A stretch of DNA of 64,000 nucleotides from Glebionis coronaria (taxonomy: Eukaryota > Streptophyta > Magnoliopsida > Asterales > Asteraceae). The stretch is from contig CM046875.1 in assembly GCA_025667525.1 (NCBI GenBank), positions 286,458,140 through 286,522,139 on the forward strand, written 5' to 3'. Positions within the stretch are counted from its first letter, which is position 1; each line of letters starts with the position of its first letter. The notes beneath the pieces are model-generated. The model was not told the origin of the DNA. It did not search any database and was given only the letters and a program-made list of their open reading frames with translations. The position numbers and the translations under genes are program-made. Below are positions 45,209-56,443 of this stretch, piece by piece.

Positions 45209-47915
45209 AAGGGGTGGTCATATAATATGTGACTTCACTTCTTTGACCATCACTTTAAATACTTCTAACAATCTCCCCCTAAGTGGTGGTCATGTATTAT
45301 GTGACTTCACTTCTTTGTTGTTGCAGACTTTGAAGCTCGTTGTCTTGAGAGTTCTTTCATCGATCCTTTCATGACTTGTGATCTTGGATCTTTGATATTT
45401 GCCTTGACTTGATCTTGTAACTTTTCCAGCTTGTGTTCTTGTGTCTTTGCCCACATACTCATATTTTGTGTTGTCATGAAAGCTTGTTAACAATCTCCTT
45501 TGATCATCAGAGTAGCGGAAGTCTTTGTCTTTAGATGTTCTTTGAGCTTTCTTCAATAATCCTGAATATGTGGCCTTGAATTGCGACTCTTGAAATAACG
45601 CCACCGTTTGCATTCCACCGGTTTCCCGTTATACAGTACGAATACTGTACCTGTGATCAGGTAAGTTCAAAGAACTTCCTTGACAGGATTTCCAGCTGTG
45701 GTAGCCGTTCTCAATACTTGAATATATCGAAAGATAACTCAAAGTAAGGAGTGAATCATGCAGTTCCATTCTGCTGATTAAGTCGTCAATTCACTTTCCT
45801 GGAACAAGTCTGAATCATTTAAGAATCAAACCATCGTTGCTTTCCAGTTGACACAAGTTTGATTCATATAGAATCGCACAAGTTACCTACCGCAGTGCTG
45901 TTTGATGATGACACTGGAAGGATTTCCATTCGTCACTGTAAATACTGAAAAGTATTACTCTGAATGTTCTGGCAAGATCATAAAGATATTGCGTCGAGAC
46001 CTGGAACGAGTTTGAATCAATTAAGAATCAAACCACTGTTGCTTTCCAGTTAACATATGTTTAATTCAAGTGAATCTTACATATGACCTACCGCAGTGCT
46101 GTTTGATGTTAACACTGGAAGGATTTCCATTCATCACTGTGAATACTAAAGAGTATCACTCTGAATGTTCTAGCAATACCACAAGGATAGAGCGTAGGAC
46201 TCTGTAAATCATCGCTTGTGTTCTAATGATGAACAACAATTGATCTATGGAATAAGTGTCCTAATGAGATTTTTGATGAATCTCGTCGGCTCTAGACTCT
46301 ATAAGTGCACGTTTATTTGGTGATCGGAGGCTGGAGCAGACTGCCACCTATTCAATATCTACTATCTCGGAGTGAGAAAGTTGATAGAAATGAGTTGAAC
46401 TCCGTGACAATAAAACAGACTTCTTTTGAGAGAAGCTTGAGTAGGCTGGGAAGGGTTGTGCATTGCATCACTGGGTCCATGATGCTTTGTCTTCAGTATC
46501 AGAAATCATCAAAGTGATTCTGATAATAGATGTATTGACCCGGTTTCTGCCTAAGTTGTATGGAGGGCTTCTTTCTTTACACCCTTTATCCTTACATTTC
46601 TTTTTCATTCTTCAACCCCTTCAATGCTTACCAAGACGTCATAACTAGCACCTTGTTGTGATTGTTCCAGTGCTAGCTTAAGTCATTAGTCGGCATTTTT
46701 CTCGTACACTCAACTACTCCATCTTTCCTAAGGACTTCTAAGTTCTAATGGATTGTCCCTGGGAAGATCCCTCCGGTTCTGGTTGGATCATAGGACAAAT
46801 ACCTAACCACCTTTTGACACCAATACCATCGTGAATTTATGTGTTGAAGGGTATAGATATCGTAACCAGAAAAATCAATTGAAAATGCAGTCAAGGTGTT
46901 GATGAAATCAATGTTTACACCTTGAAAGTTTTCAATATCACCAAAAATGCCCCCCCTACATATGTGCATCATAAAAGGAGAGATTTTTGCACATATTAGG
47001 AAGAGAAAGCACTTATATCAAAGATCTTATTCAAGATAACACATTTTAATCACTATTCTCCCCCTCAAAATTGCATGAAATTGAAATTTTTGTGAAACTA
47101 GTGATGAAACATGGAGAGAATAATGTGTCATGAAACTTTGGAACAAATGTTTATAAAAACATTATACTCCCCCTCGAAAAGAGATTGTATTTAAATAGGG
47201 GAGTATATGAGCACATTGTTTTGAAATACTTTGAAAAATTGTGCTCAAAAGTCCGAGAAAAATTGTGTTCATGAGCTTAAAACTTTGAATGTTTCGATAT
47301 AAGCTCATGACCGAGAAAAATGAATTTCTCGTTGTTGAGGATAAGTCAAAGACTTTCCTTTATTTAGGGACCGGGTTATAGTCTGACATGTGACTATAAG
47401 CCATTATGTTGAGCTCAAAACGTTAAATGTTTTGTGACAAGCTCAACCCGAGATAGATTGCTCTACCCGTTATTAGGATAAGTTATCTTTAAAAATACAC
47501 TCTCCTTTATTTGAAGTTCGAGTTACAGTCTGACATTTAACTGTAAGTCGTTTACATGAGCTTAAAACATGGAATGTTTTTATCGGAAGCTCATGACCGA
47601 GAAAGTTTTATTTTCTCGTTGTTAAGGATAAGTTATCATCCGTGATCAACTTTCCTTTCTTTGAGGCACGAGTCACAATCTGAGGTAACTGCAAATCATT
47701 TGAAGAAAGAGGAAATGACATGTTTTGAAAAACATTTAAACGCTCATTCGAACTTTATGTACGTACCCGTGTCGTTTTTGAACAACATTTCTAAGTGCGT
47801 CCATATTATCGATGCTGAGAGACATGTCGAAGAAGAATATTTTTTTGGTATTTTTGAAAAATTTTCACATTTTTTATTTTGTTTTTATAAGTTTTATATT
47901 TTTGTATTTTGATTT
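45209..47915 (-). other. 3' non-coding region of D
   Basis: 2.7 kb with no pol domain. It is colinear with the 3' non-coding region of C: GTCCATATTATCGAT at about 47800 and 60697, AAGACGTCAT near 46632 and AAGACATCAT near 59611, GGATTTCCATTC blocks. It contains several TCCCCC motifs. No gene recognised. Confidence 0.7.
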
Positions 47916-50900
47916 TCAATGTTTTCGAAAATAATCCAAAATAGACCTTTGTACAGCAGAAGAAGGTGATGTCGAATGTACAGAATTGGAACCCTTTGAA
48001 GAAATGGATTCAGAATCCGCTGAAGTACCTGCAATGATAGAAGAAGAATTTGCACAAATACTAGTGTTAGGAGTAACAAATGCATTTTCTACATTCAAGA
48101 CACTCGCATTAGTGCTGGAGCAGGTGTCATCACTCTTCTTGATGGGAATCCACTTAAGACCGACTTCCTTAAAGATCCTACCCGTGGGTTTCCACTGAAG
48201 ACTAGATCTAGGATTAGTGTTCTCTTGCACATCGGAAGACTTCTTTGGAGAGAAACTAGGTCCTGCATTGATCCGCCTTGAGGATTTATTGACATTGCTT
48301 TTCTTTGTGACGGGTGGGAATCTCCTTGTTGGCTTATGGGATTCTGCATTCTTTCTCTGTGTGAAAGCACGAGAGTTTACCTCATAGAGGTATTGCAGAA
48401 TGCAATGAGCATGATTTCCATGGTGAATGCCCTTTTTGCACGTGGGGCATACAGGGAGTTTGGGATTCTCGAAAGGTCTTGTGTACCTAGGGTTTGCTGA
48501 CCGTTCAGGCACTATGTTCGAAACACGGCTACTCATTGGTGATTGCCAATTCCTAGGTTGTTGGGAAGGGGTCCTAGGTTTTGGTTGATTACCATTAGGT
48601 GTGTGTTGAACTCTAGTGGTTGTTGGTTTACTAGGTTTTGAATACACATGGTTTACTTTCGGAATGTTCCCTTTTTGCTTACCATCCCCTAGGTTTTTGG
48701 TTTGACCAACGTCATTTGAACCATTAGATTCCTTTGTGGGCGTAAGAGTCACACACTTGGGAGTACTCTTAGGAGTAGTGCAGGGTGCATTCACACAGTT
48801 GTGTTTAGCAAGAGTGGGTTTTCTAAATGGAGGAACATAGGGTGAGATGGCTGGTTTTGGTACAGTCGATGGCACATCGGTATTAGGAGGTAACCTAGAA
48901 ACATTAGAAGGCGGTTTTCCTAAGATAGATGGCTTTGGTACTTTGTACGCATTGGGTTGTCTAACAACTAATTTTACAACCTTAGCTTCCACAGTTTTCC
49001 CACCCATCTTTCCAAGAAGTTTCTGCAACTCAGCAATCGCGATGTCTTTGTCTTGCAACTGAGCTTTCAGATCAGAAATATCCTTACTCTTTTCATTCAA
49101 TTCACGAAATGATTCAGAGAGTTTTACTTGTAAATTATTGTCATCAGGAACTTTTCCAACTTTGGTTTGCAAAGCAAGTTCAAGAGAATGACAATGTTTC
49201 TGAAGAAAATCATATCGGTGTTGAAGAATCGTGAACTCTTTTTGATTAACATTTGTTGAATGCTCACTGTCGCGACATTCACCTCCTAACTGAGCTCCTA
49301 GCTGTTCGATTGTTTGTTGAAGTTCATTGTAAGCTTTATCATACGAGAGTTTGTCATCCTTACATTCATCACATTTTTTGACATATTTATTCCAAAGATC
49401 GGTGAATTCGTTGTCCTTTTTGATGACATAAGACTCCATTTTCTCTTTCGTACGATCAAGCTCATTTTGGAGGGTTTCATTGTCTGACACAGAGATGTTT
49501 ACCGCAACGGGGTTACTATCAACACAATCACCACTGTCACTTGCTTTCGAGAGACATGCAAGGTCGCTTTCCAAAACTTTAGTTTTATCAAGAGATTCAT
49601 CAGCCTCCTTCGCCAAAGATTTGAAGTCTTCAACAAATTTGGCTAGTTCTTTTAGAAAAGCGTTCTCAAGATTGCCTATCCTCGCATCAACTTGATTAAT
49701 AATCGGATTGATTTCTGTATGAAGCACTTTTTGTAACTCGACATGAACGGGTGATGTAAAGTTTCCTCCAGTCATTTTGGCGTTAACAACTCGTTTGAGG
49801 ATGACAAAATTATCTTTGAGCTCGTTTAGATACCTACGTGTGATACTCGGTTTCGGAGGGTCATCAGTCAATTCTGCACTAGGTAGCAAAAGCATTTCAG
49901 AGCTCGTTTTAGACCGAACAAAAACAGTTGGAGGATTAACTTTCAGATAATAAACAGGTGTCACCTCTTTGTTAAGCTTTTGCATTTTCAAACGAGTCTC
50001 TACAGCAAGTTCGGTAGTTTCCTCAGAATCATGCACAGTAGGAGGATCATGCTCATCAGACAAGAGCACACTACCATTATATAAGGTTTCATTTGTGGCC
50101 TGAACTTGCTTAAGGTATCCTGGATTAGGAGGAAGGGGACAACCTAAGGCTAATTTGTATCGAGTGTAGTTTATCTCATTCACTTTTGGTGCGAGCATAT
50201 TTATTGTTTGCATAGTTTGGCCACGTTTTACCAAAAGGTTGTCTAATTCCCGAATCCTATCCTGAGCTTTGCAAAAATCCTCAAGAAGCCCATCTTCTCG
50301 AGTTTTGAAATCATGTTTCAGCTTTTTTCGTTCTTCTTTTAACTCCAAAATGGTAGATTTTTCAGTTGAAAGCTGTTTATTAAGAGATGTGATTTCTTCA
50401 TTCAATTCGCTTATCTTTTTAGCACTACTCAAATGTAAGGCATTTAATTTCTTAGTTGTGCATTTTTCTTGATACACCGATGTAGCATGAGCTTGTTCAA
50501 GTTCCTTGATTTTAGCATGATGAATCTCAAAACTTTTCTCCCGTTCCTTATATCCCGCAAGCTCAGTGGTCAATTTGGCATTAGTTTCTCTAAATTTATT
50601 ATTAACCACATTCGCATGAGCAACATCCTTGGCAAGCTTATCAAATAATGATTTATAATACGCATGCGTCTCGTCAGGAAGGGTTGTAGGTTGCGCTACT
50701 TGATCTCCACTAAGGTCCACACTGGGCGCATTAGAAATAATATTGCTATTATTCGTTTGAACCCCGTGTGTCTCAGTGGAAGGCTCAAGTGACTCAGTAT
50801 ACTCTTCCTCCTGATTAGACATATTATATAACTCATTATCATTGAGACGTGGGTGTACCTCAGAAGAACCGTCTGAATCATACACAGGAGCTCTGTCAGG

Positions 50901-51149
50901 TTTAACTACCGATGTGGATGATTGCTGTGAATTAGCCATCAAGATGGAGTCGGTAGTCACCTCTTCTTCCTCATCATATGCTGCTACAGATGCCATGAGA
51001 TCAAACTCTTTAGCTAGAAGTGGAAATCCTGCTTCTTCCTTTTGTGCTATAAGAAGCTGAGACTGGAGATGGGCAGCATTCCTCTTCTTTCTTACATGGC
51101 TATCACAAAGCTCAAAATATGCAGCATCATTGTCTTGTTGATAAGTCAT
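47916..51149 (-). CDS. Copia Gag-linker protein of D, 1077 residues, intact
   Basis: Uninterrupted frame from ATG at 51149 to a stop at 47916. It lacks the copia capsid core at the N-terminus and begins in what is normally the downstream part (MTYQQDNDAAYFELCDSHVR, then EEAGFPLLAKEFDLMASVA). Two helical, coiled-coil-like regions follow (about 180-330 and 540-730; KKLNALHLSSAKKISELNEE is typical), then a basic proline/serine/threonine region, a cysteine/histidine cluster (C901, C904, H909, H910, H913, H915, C916) and a segment around 985-1008 (QWKPTGRIFKEVGLKWIPIK) usually found just before protease/integrase. Family knowledge: Gag packages element RNA. Whether this capsid-less version does so is unknown. 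The intact frame may reflect youth, not selection. Confidence 0.8.
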   Translation of the reverse strand: MTYQQDNDAAYFELCDSHVRKKRNAAHLQSQLLIAQKEEAGFPLLAKEFDLMASVAAYDEEEEVTTDSILMANSQQSSTSVVKPDRAPVYDSDGSSEVHPRLNDNELYNMSNQEEEYTESLEPSTETHGVQTNNSNIISNAPSVDLSGDQVAQPTTLPDETHAYYKSLFDKLAKDVAHANVVNNKFRETNAKLTTELAGYKEREKSFEIHHAKIKELEQAHATSVYQEKCTTKKLNALHLSSAKKISELNEEITSLNKQLSTEKSTILELKEERKKLKHDFKTREDGLLEDFCKAQDRIRELDNLLVKRGQTMQTINMLAPKVNEINYTRYKLALGCPLPPNPGYLKQVQATNETLYNGSVLLSDEHDPPTVHDSEETTELAVETRLKMQKLNKEVTPVYYLKVNPPTVFVRSKTSSEMLLLPSAELTDDPPKPSITRRYLNELKDNFVILKRVVNAKMTGGNFTSPVHVELQKVLHTEINPIINQVDARIGNLENAFLKELAKFVEDFKSLAKEADESLDKTKVLESDLACLSKASDSGDCVDSNPVAVNISVSDNETLQNELDRTKEKMESYVIKKDNEFTDLWNKYVKKCDECKDDKLSYDKAYNELQQTIEQLGAQLGGECRDSEHSTNVNQKEFTILQHRYDFLQKHCHSLELALQTKVGKVPDDNNLQVKLSESFRELNEKSKDISDLKAQLQDKDIAIAELQKLLGKMGGKTVEAKVVKLVVRQPNAYKVPKPSILGKPPSNVSRLPPNTDVPSTVPKPAISPYVPPFRKPTLAKHNCVNAPCTTPKSTPKCVTLTPTKESNGSNDVGQTKNLGDGKQKGNIPKVNHVYSKPSKPTTTRVQHTPNGNQPKPRTPSQQPRNWQSPMSSRVSNIVPERSANPRYTRPFENPKLPVCPTCKKGIHHGNHAHCILQYLYEVNSRAFTQRKNAESHKPTRRFPPVTKKSNVNKSSRRINAGPSFSPKKSSDVQENTNPRSSLQWKPTGRIFKEVGLKWIPIKKSDDTCSSTNASVLNVENAFVTPNTSICANSSSIIAGTSADSESISSKGSNSVHSTSPSSAVQRSILDYFRKH

Positions 51150-52311
51150 AGTAGAAGTCGTGTGATAAACAGGATCTCAATTCGTAGAAAGCGTGTGTTG
51201 GGGTGTCAACAAAATCAAAGTTTGCCAAAATTTTCCAGCCCGACAAAAAATTTCTCAGTCCGACAAAACGGTAATCCGAAAAAATTTTGAAACACTAAAA
51301 TGTGAAATCGAGTTAGAAATAGCCAATAACTAGTAGGGAAAAAACTTGAAAAAATGAAATTTTTTAATAAAAATAAAACCTAAAAATTTGAAATTTGGCC
51401 TAAAAATTTGAATTTTGGTCCGAAAATTTGAATTTTTGGTCGAAAATTTTTTCGCATAGCCAAAATTTGAAATTGAAGCTTAAATGACCTAAAAATGGTC
51501 TAGGAAAAATAAAATTTTACTATGGTTTTCCCGCCAAAAAACTCTTTTTTTTTTTTTTTTTTTTTTTGATCTTCGTGTAAAGTATGTTCCGAGACTAGTC
51601 TAGATAGTGGCTAAGTCTAAAAATTACTCAAACAGAATTTCCATCGGAATGTTGATCGGAATGATCCATCGGAATGTCCCTCTATCGGAATGTGCAGATC
51701 GGAATCCTAGATCGGAATGTGTAGATCGAAATCCTAGATCGGAATGTGTTGATCGGAATCCTAGATCGGAATGTGCTTCTATCGGAATGTCCTACTATCG
51801 GAATCCTAGATCGCAATGATGACCTGTCGGAATGCTTAGATCGGAATGTTCAGATCGGAATCTTCAGATCGAAATGTGGCTAAGATCAATTTGGCAGAGT
51901 AGCGTCTCAAAGTTCCTTAAAAACCGTCGGAATCCCAGATCGCAAAGAACGATCGGAATGTCCAGATCGGAATAGGTATCGAAATCTTTAGATCGCAAAG
52001 TAAAACCCTTGGGTTATTGCGATCAAAACCGTACTTACCTTTCCCGAAATTGTAGCTATCGCAATAAGAGAACTTTCTTCCAACTTTTTAGGCAACGATT
52101 TTAGCAACTTTTAGGCAACAAATTAGCAACTTTGAGGCAACAAATTCGTGTTTTTGAGCTAACCAAAATACCCACAACACGAATACTTGGAACAACAAAA
52201 AAACACGAATTTTTTTTTTTTTTTTGAATCTTTAGTAAAAAAAATCAAAAACCCACGGAATTAACAAGAAACAAGGACAACACCAAAGAGCTATCCACGA
52301 ATCCCTTGGCG
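51150..52311 (-). other. 5' leader of D
   Basis: Long untranslated leader between the primer-binding site and the gag ATG. It contains poly-T runs on the plus strand (25 T near 51545 and about 14 T near 52211) and the GATCGGAAT array annotated separately. No capsid-coding sequence is seen in it. Confidence 0.65.
51648..51990. repeat. GATCGGAAT tandem array in leader of D
   Basis: More than 15 imperfect copies of (A)GATCGGAAT followed by GT or CC, with a clear 24-bp higher-order unit between about 51690 and 51775 (AGATCGGAATCCT alternating with AGATCGGAATGTG). Units then spread and degenerate to about 51990. Confidence 0.85.
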
Positions 52312-52321
52312 AATGATACCA
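52312..52321 (-). other. Primer-binding site of D
   Basis: Minus-strand TGGTATCATT, two bases from the LTR. It matches the tRNA-Met type for 8 bases. Confidence 0.8.
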
Positions 52322-52323
52322 CT

Positions 52324-52711
52324 TGTAGGATCGATTCACACGACTTATAAGAACAAGAAATATAGATGAATAAGATCAAGATTAAAACTAAGAATGGAAT
52401 ATTAGATTTGATGAAGAAGAACTAGAAAGATACAAGGTAGATGATTCTAGTGAGAGAAACTAAGGAGAGTTTCTCTCTCTAAAACAAGAAGAAGAGAAAA
52501 GATACAATGGGGGACACACACACAAATGAGGATGGTTATGCCTTTTATACTAAGGCTTACATGAATAGGAGGCCTTCCTCATTTGAGTGTTCGGGACTAA
52601 TTCCCGTTTCATGCATAATAATGACATAGAACTCTCGACACTGTTGAATAGCATTTTCCACGAGCTTCGCAACGGTATATTATATGACCATCACTTTAAA
52701 TACTTCTAACA
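52324..52711 (-). repeat. 5' LTR of D
   Basis: 388 bp, near-identical to the other LTR, with the same TATA element near 52545 on the minus strand. Confidence 0.93.
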
Positions 52712-54536
52712 ATGAACATTTCAAGTGTCATCTCCATCCCATACTGGAAAAAAAAACATTTAAAAACGTAGTAAAATGGGACTATGAACTCACCTGATTG
52801 CTTCTCCAAAGTCCTTGCTCTAGCCCCAAGCTAATAATCCAAAAACACATAAATCAATACATGAACCAACCTCTAAAATGGTTCATCAACCTATGATGGA
52901 CATCTAACCTCCTCTCATATAAATACCCCATTTATAACTCTAAACACCCCATTACCCTTCCTTAACAAGTCCTTAACTTGGTTAAGTTTAATAACTATCC
53001 CGTTCATATTTTACACAAAACAGTCCCAGTTTTAGGTCTCCAAACTTTAAGTCAAATGTCCACTTAAACATACCCATGGTTTCTGTAAAACGAATATTCA
53101 TACCCTTACATATGTTGGCTAACACCTCCCACTTGCCCTAACCTTAAAGCTACTGTTAAGGCCCCGATATACATATATCTACTTTTGTCATTACAGATTT
53201 CCTGATTTTAAACGTACTAAAAGTTTGTTACCATTAAGGGGTCTTACCCTAAACCACAACCTTAGCCCAAGTGCAGATACTTACTACAATATATAAACCA
53301 TCTCTCAAATTCGTGAGAAGATCCCAATGCAACCCTAAGTACCCCAAACAACCCAAAATTTAAAAAGAAAACAGGCTGAATTCAAAACTGTTTTGACATC
53401 CGACTGTTGTAACCTGTTTTTGACCAGCTTCCCGACCTCCAATTTAGTTCTAGTTTCTTGCATTAGAAAGCCACTTCAAATACCTTTTCAGGGGTATGTG
53501 GATCGAAAAATAAGAGTTTGTAGAACTCCCGATATGATCAAAACAATTGACTCAAAATTCTGTTCAGTTTTTAAAAACGGGTTTAATCAAATTAAACTAA
53601 TTAATTAACCCTAATCCCTCTAATTACAAGCCCTAATTTATGTAATCATTATAACACCATTAATATATCATTAATTTACTGTTTTTAAATTAAACCCTAA
53701 CCTAAATCCATCATAAGATGATTAAAGAAAACATTAAACAATTTAATTGAAAAGAGTATTAAAGATTTTACCTTAGAATTTTTGAAAGAAGAAAAATTAA
53801 TGAAGAACCCTAAAACCACCATTTATGCCGACCAAACCTTGATCTCCAGGGATTTTATGAGTGTTTTGATTAATAAAAATACTTTATATACTTTCCTAAC
53901 ATGTCCTTGGCCCATATACAAAAGCCCGGTTCCCTTTTTCCCTTTTTTCCCCTTTTTTTCACATAACCGACCTATACCCATCAAAATTCGTTTTTTATTT
54001 CTTTTTATTATTAATATATGTATTAATAATATTACCTTAATTTACCTTAATTTATTTCAGCTCCTAAAGCTCCCAAAACCTCAAAACCGTAAAACTAGTC
54101 AAATTTACGCGTTTTACCGTAAAAGACGTAAAATATACACTTTTATAAAAAATATCAAATTTTGAAATAAACTTTATAACTAAGTCCTAAATGACTTAAA
54201 ACCATCCCGAAAAATATTCATATGGATAATTACCTCACCCGAGACCTCTAAATGCTAAACCGTAAATCCTAAAAAAAAATACTATTACTATAATACTTAT
54301 ACGTATACGTAAACACCACAATATCACCATTTTCATTTCATAGTCACCACTGGTGAGCTTATGAACATGAAATAACCGTTCCTCGATTTACTTATGAGTA
54401 CTCTATACTCATAAACGATAACCACACCAACCTCGTTCACACAAAATAAACACGTAAACACACAATTCAAGTAAGCACACATAAAATAACCTAAAAGTAA
54501 GACCAAGTGACAAATCCAAAACCTAGGGTTGTCACA

Positions 54537-56443
54537 TCACTCCCTCCTAATAGAAATCTCGTCCCGAGATTCACTCCCAAACTCAAACTTATTCTCAGTA
54601 AACAAACGAGGATGCATATCCCTGATAAAACCTTCACGTTCAAACGTGAACTCAGTTTACACGAAAATAATCTCAACCAACAACACATGAGCCTTAACCG
54701 TCCGCGAGGAAACTTATCAAAACCATAAAGTTATGTAACCAACCTAACTAAATCTCGCAACTCATCAGACAAGAACTGTCTTGAAACCAAGTTAGGAGCC
54801 GTCACATAACTCAACGGGTTTAACACTGTCACCCCGATTTCAGTCTTACTCATAAATACCATAAATCAAAACTTATCAAAATATAACCACATATAATAAG
54901 GTCTAAAGAACTCTCAAATTCCTTCCCAACTCATCTCTATGTTAACCCTCCAAGTGTTCATTACCGCAAAATACCCAAAACACGAGTTTAAACCATGTTG
55001 TCCGAAAATTAACCTTGAACTCAACACTTGTACAATTAATTCGACCAAGCTACTGACTTCCAATTACGAAACTTTCTGAATATTTGAAAAGTATGTTCCG
55101 AGTACATAATTTTAGGCTTTTGAATCACCCAAAAACCTTTAAAAACGAATAAGTTATGACCAAAACGATTTTTCTCAAAATCTGCCTAGGCATTAGCGAC
55201 AGTTTCTGACAGTTAGCGACATATTTTGACAGTTTAGCGACAGTTTCTGCCTACTCCGATTTATACCAAAAAAAAAAAAACGATTTTTAAACCCTAAAAA
55301 AAACCCGTTATTAATTACAAAATTCAAGGTCTAATTTATTTTAATTCTAGAAAATTTAAACTCTCACCCATCATATGATTAATACATGATTTAACATATT
55401 TAAGTTAATAAGAACAAGAATTCTAACTAAAGAACAATAACTTTAGGTGATCAAAACCAAAATATTTTAGAATAAAAAGGCCATGCTTATATGTTAAAAA
55501 AAATTATATTCCACCTTATTTCAAACACGTTTTCGACACTTCCTTATTTCATCGACTACCAACAACTATTTTTTTTTTCAATTTGCAAGTTCTATATTTT
55601 CTTTTCCATGTATAACTCGAAACAAAAGACATCGTTACCCCAAAAAGAAATCTCCACCATCTCAAATCCTTCACACCAAAAGTACCGTACAAACAAACAC
55701 GTGAAATGAGGACCCTAGCAATGCGCTACTACAGAAGTTGAACATCTCAAAGAGAAACGAGCTAGCAACCATCCCAAGAATACAACCGATAGGTAGAAAA
55801 TAATTTTACATACATAGGCATAAGCGTATATACACTCAAATCCATCCAACATATACTATACAAGCATGTATTAACTCTCTTTCATGCAATCATACTTGAA
55901 ATTCCAGTGGTGTTGTGGTACATATATAATTATGTAGGCCTCCATAATTATACATGTTCCCTTTCACCAATGTACTCCCTCCTATGATGACACTTATAAG
56001 AAATTAATACTACACATAACACATAATCCGACACCTCACAAGCACATAACCACACAAGATAAGATCCAAAACCCCATGTATTAAAATAACATAGTCAATG
56101 CACGAAACACATAAACTCGTAGTCCAGCTGAACCAGCGTAGACAAAATTCAAAATGTATAAAGAACATGAAAACATATTAAGCGAAATCCAACAATAACT
56201 AGCGTATACGACCATGGTTCCACTCGCACTAATCACAACTCGTAAAGAAAATAACATGTAGTTAAGTATGAACCATAGTAGTTCATAACCTAACAAATAC
56301 TGCGAAAATAATATTCAAACACATCAATTACTATAAAATGCACACATACTCCTATGACGCCTATATGCAGGGACCCTTAAGCTATAGACTAGGCTACACG
56401 ACTAGGTAACCTAATTCTCTATAACCTGTCTCTGATACCATTC
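54537..56443 (-). other. Interior of E, non-coding
   Basis: 1907 bp with no gag or pol. The polypurine tract is at 54537-54550 (minus TATTAGGAGGGAGTGA). The primer-binding site is at 56423-56440 (minus TGGTATCAGAGACAGGTT, tRNA-Met type), three bases from the LTR. A short direct repeat around GACAGTT...AGCGACA lies near 55200-55250. Nothing else recognised. Confidence 0.8.

Larger units (their letters stand above)
44810..52711 (-). mobile_element. Element D: pol-less Ty1/copia element with intact gag-linker ORF
   Basis: 7902 bp. LTRs are 44810-45197 and 52324-52711, each 388 bp, differing at only two positions (an A/G in the AAGAAGAAA run and T/C in CGCAAYGG). The primer-binding site is at 52312-52321 and the polypurine tract at 45198-45208. 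Target duplication AAGAA (44805-44809) against ATGAA (52712-52716), one mismatch. Protease, integrase, RT and RNase H are absent, so it would need a relative such as C in trans. It is the youngest insertion recognised here. Confidence 0.93.
43910..54536 (-). repeat. 3' LTR of E, split by D
   Basis: Segments 43910-44809 and 52717-54536. Starts TGTCACACCACACC and ends GGTTGTCACA (plus strand). Differs from the right LTR by scattered substitutions, on the order of 1-2 percent by eye. Confidence 0.9.

Noticed and set aside
51648..51990. Regular repeats resembling a CRISPR array
   Set aside because: Units are degenerate and contiguous with no unique spacers, in plant nuclear retrotransposon DNA.
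53782..54165. 127-codon frame, repeated at 58407-58790
   Set aside because: Lies in both LTRs of E, low complexity and AT-driven, no family resemblance.
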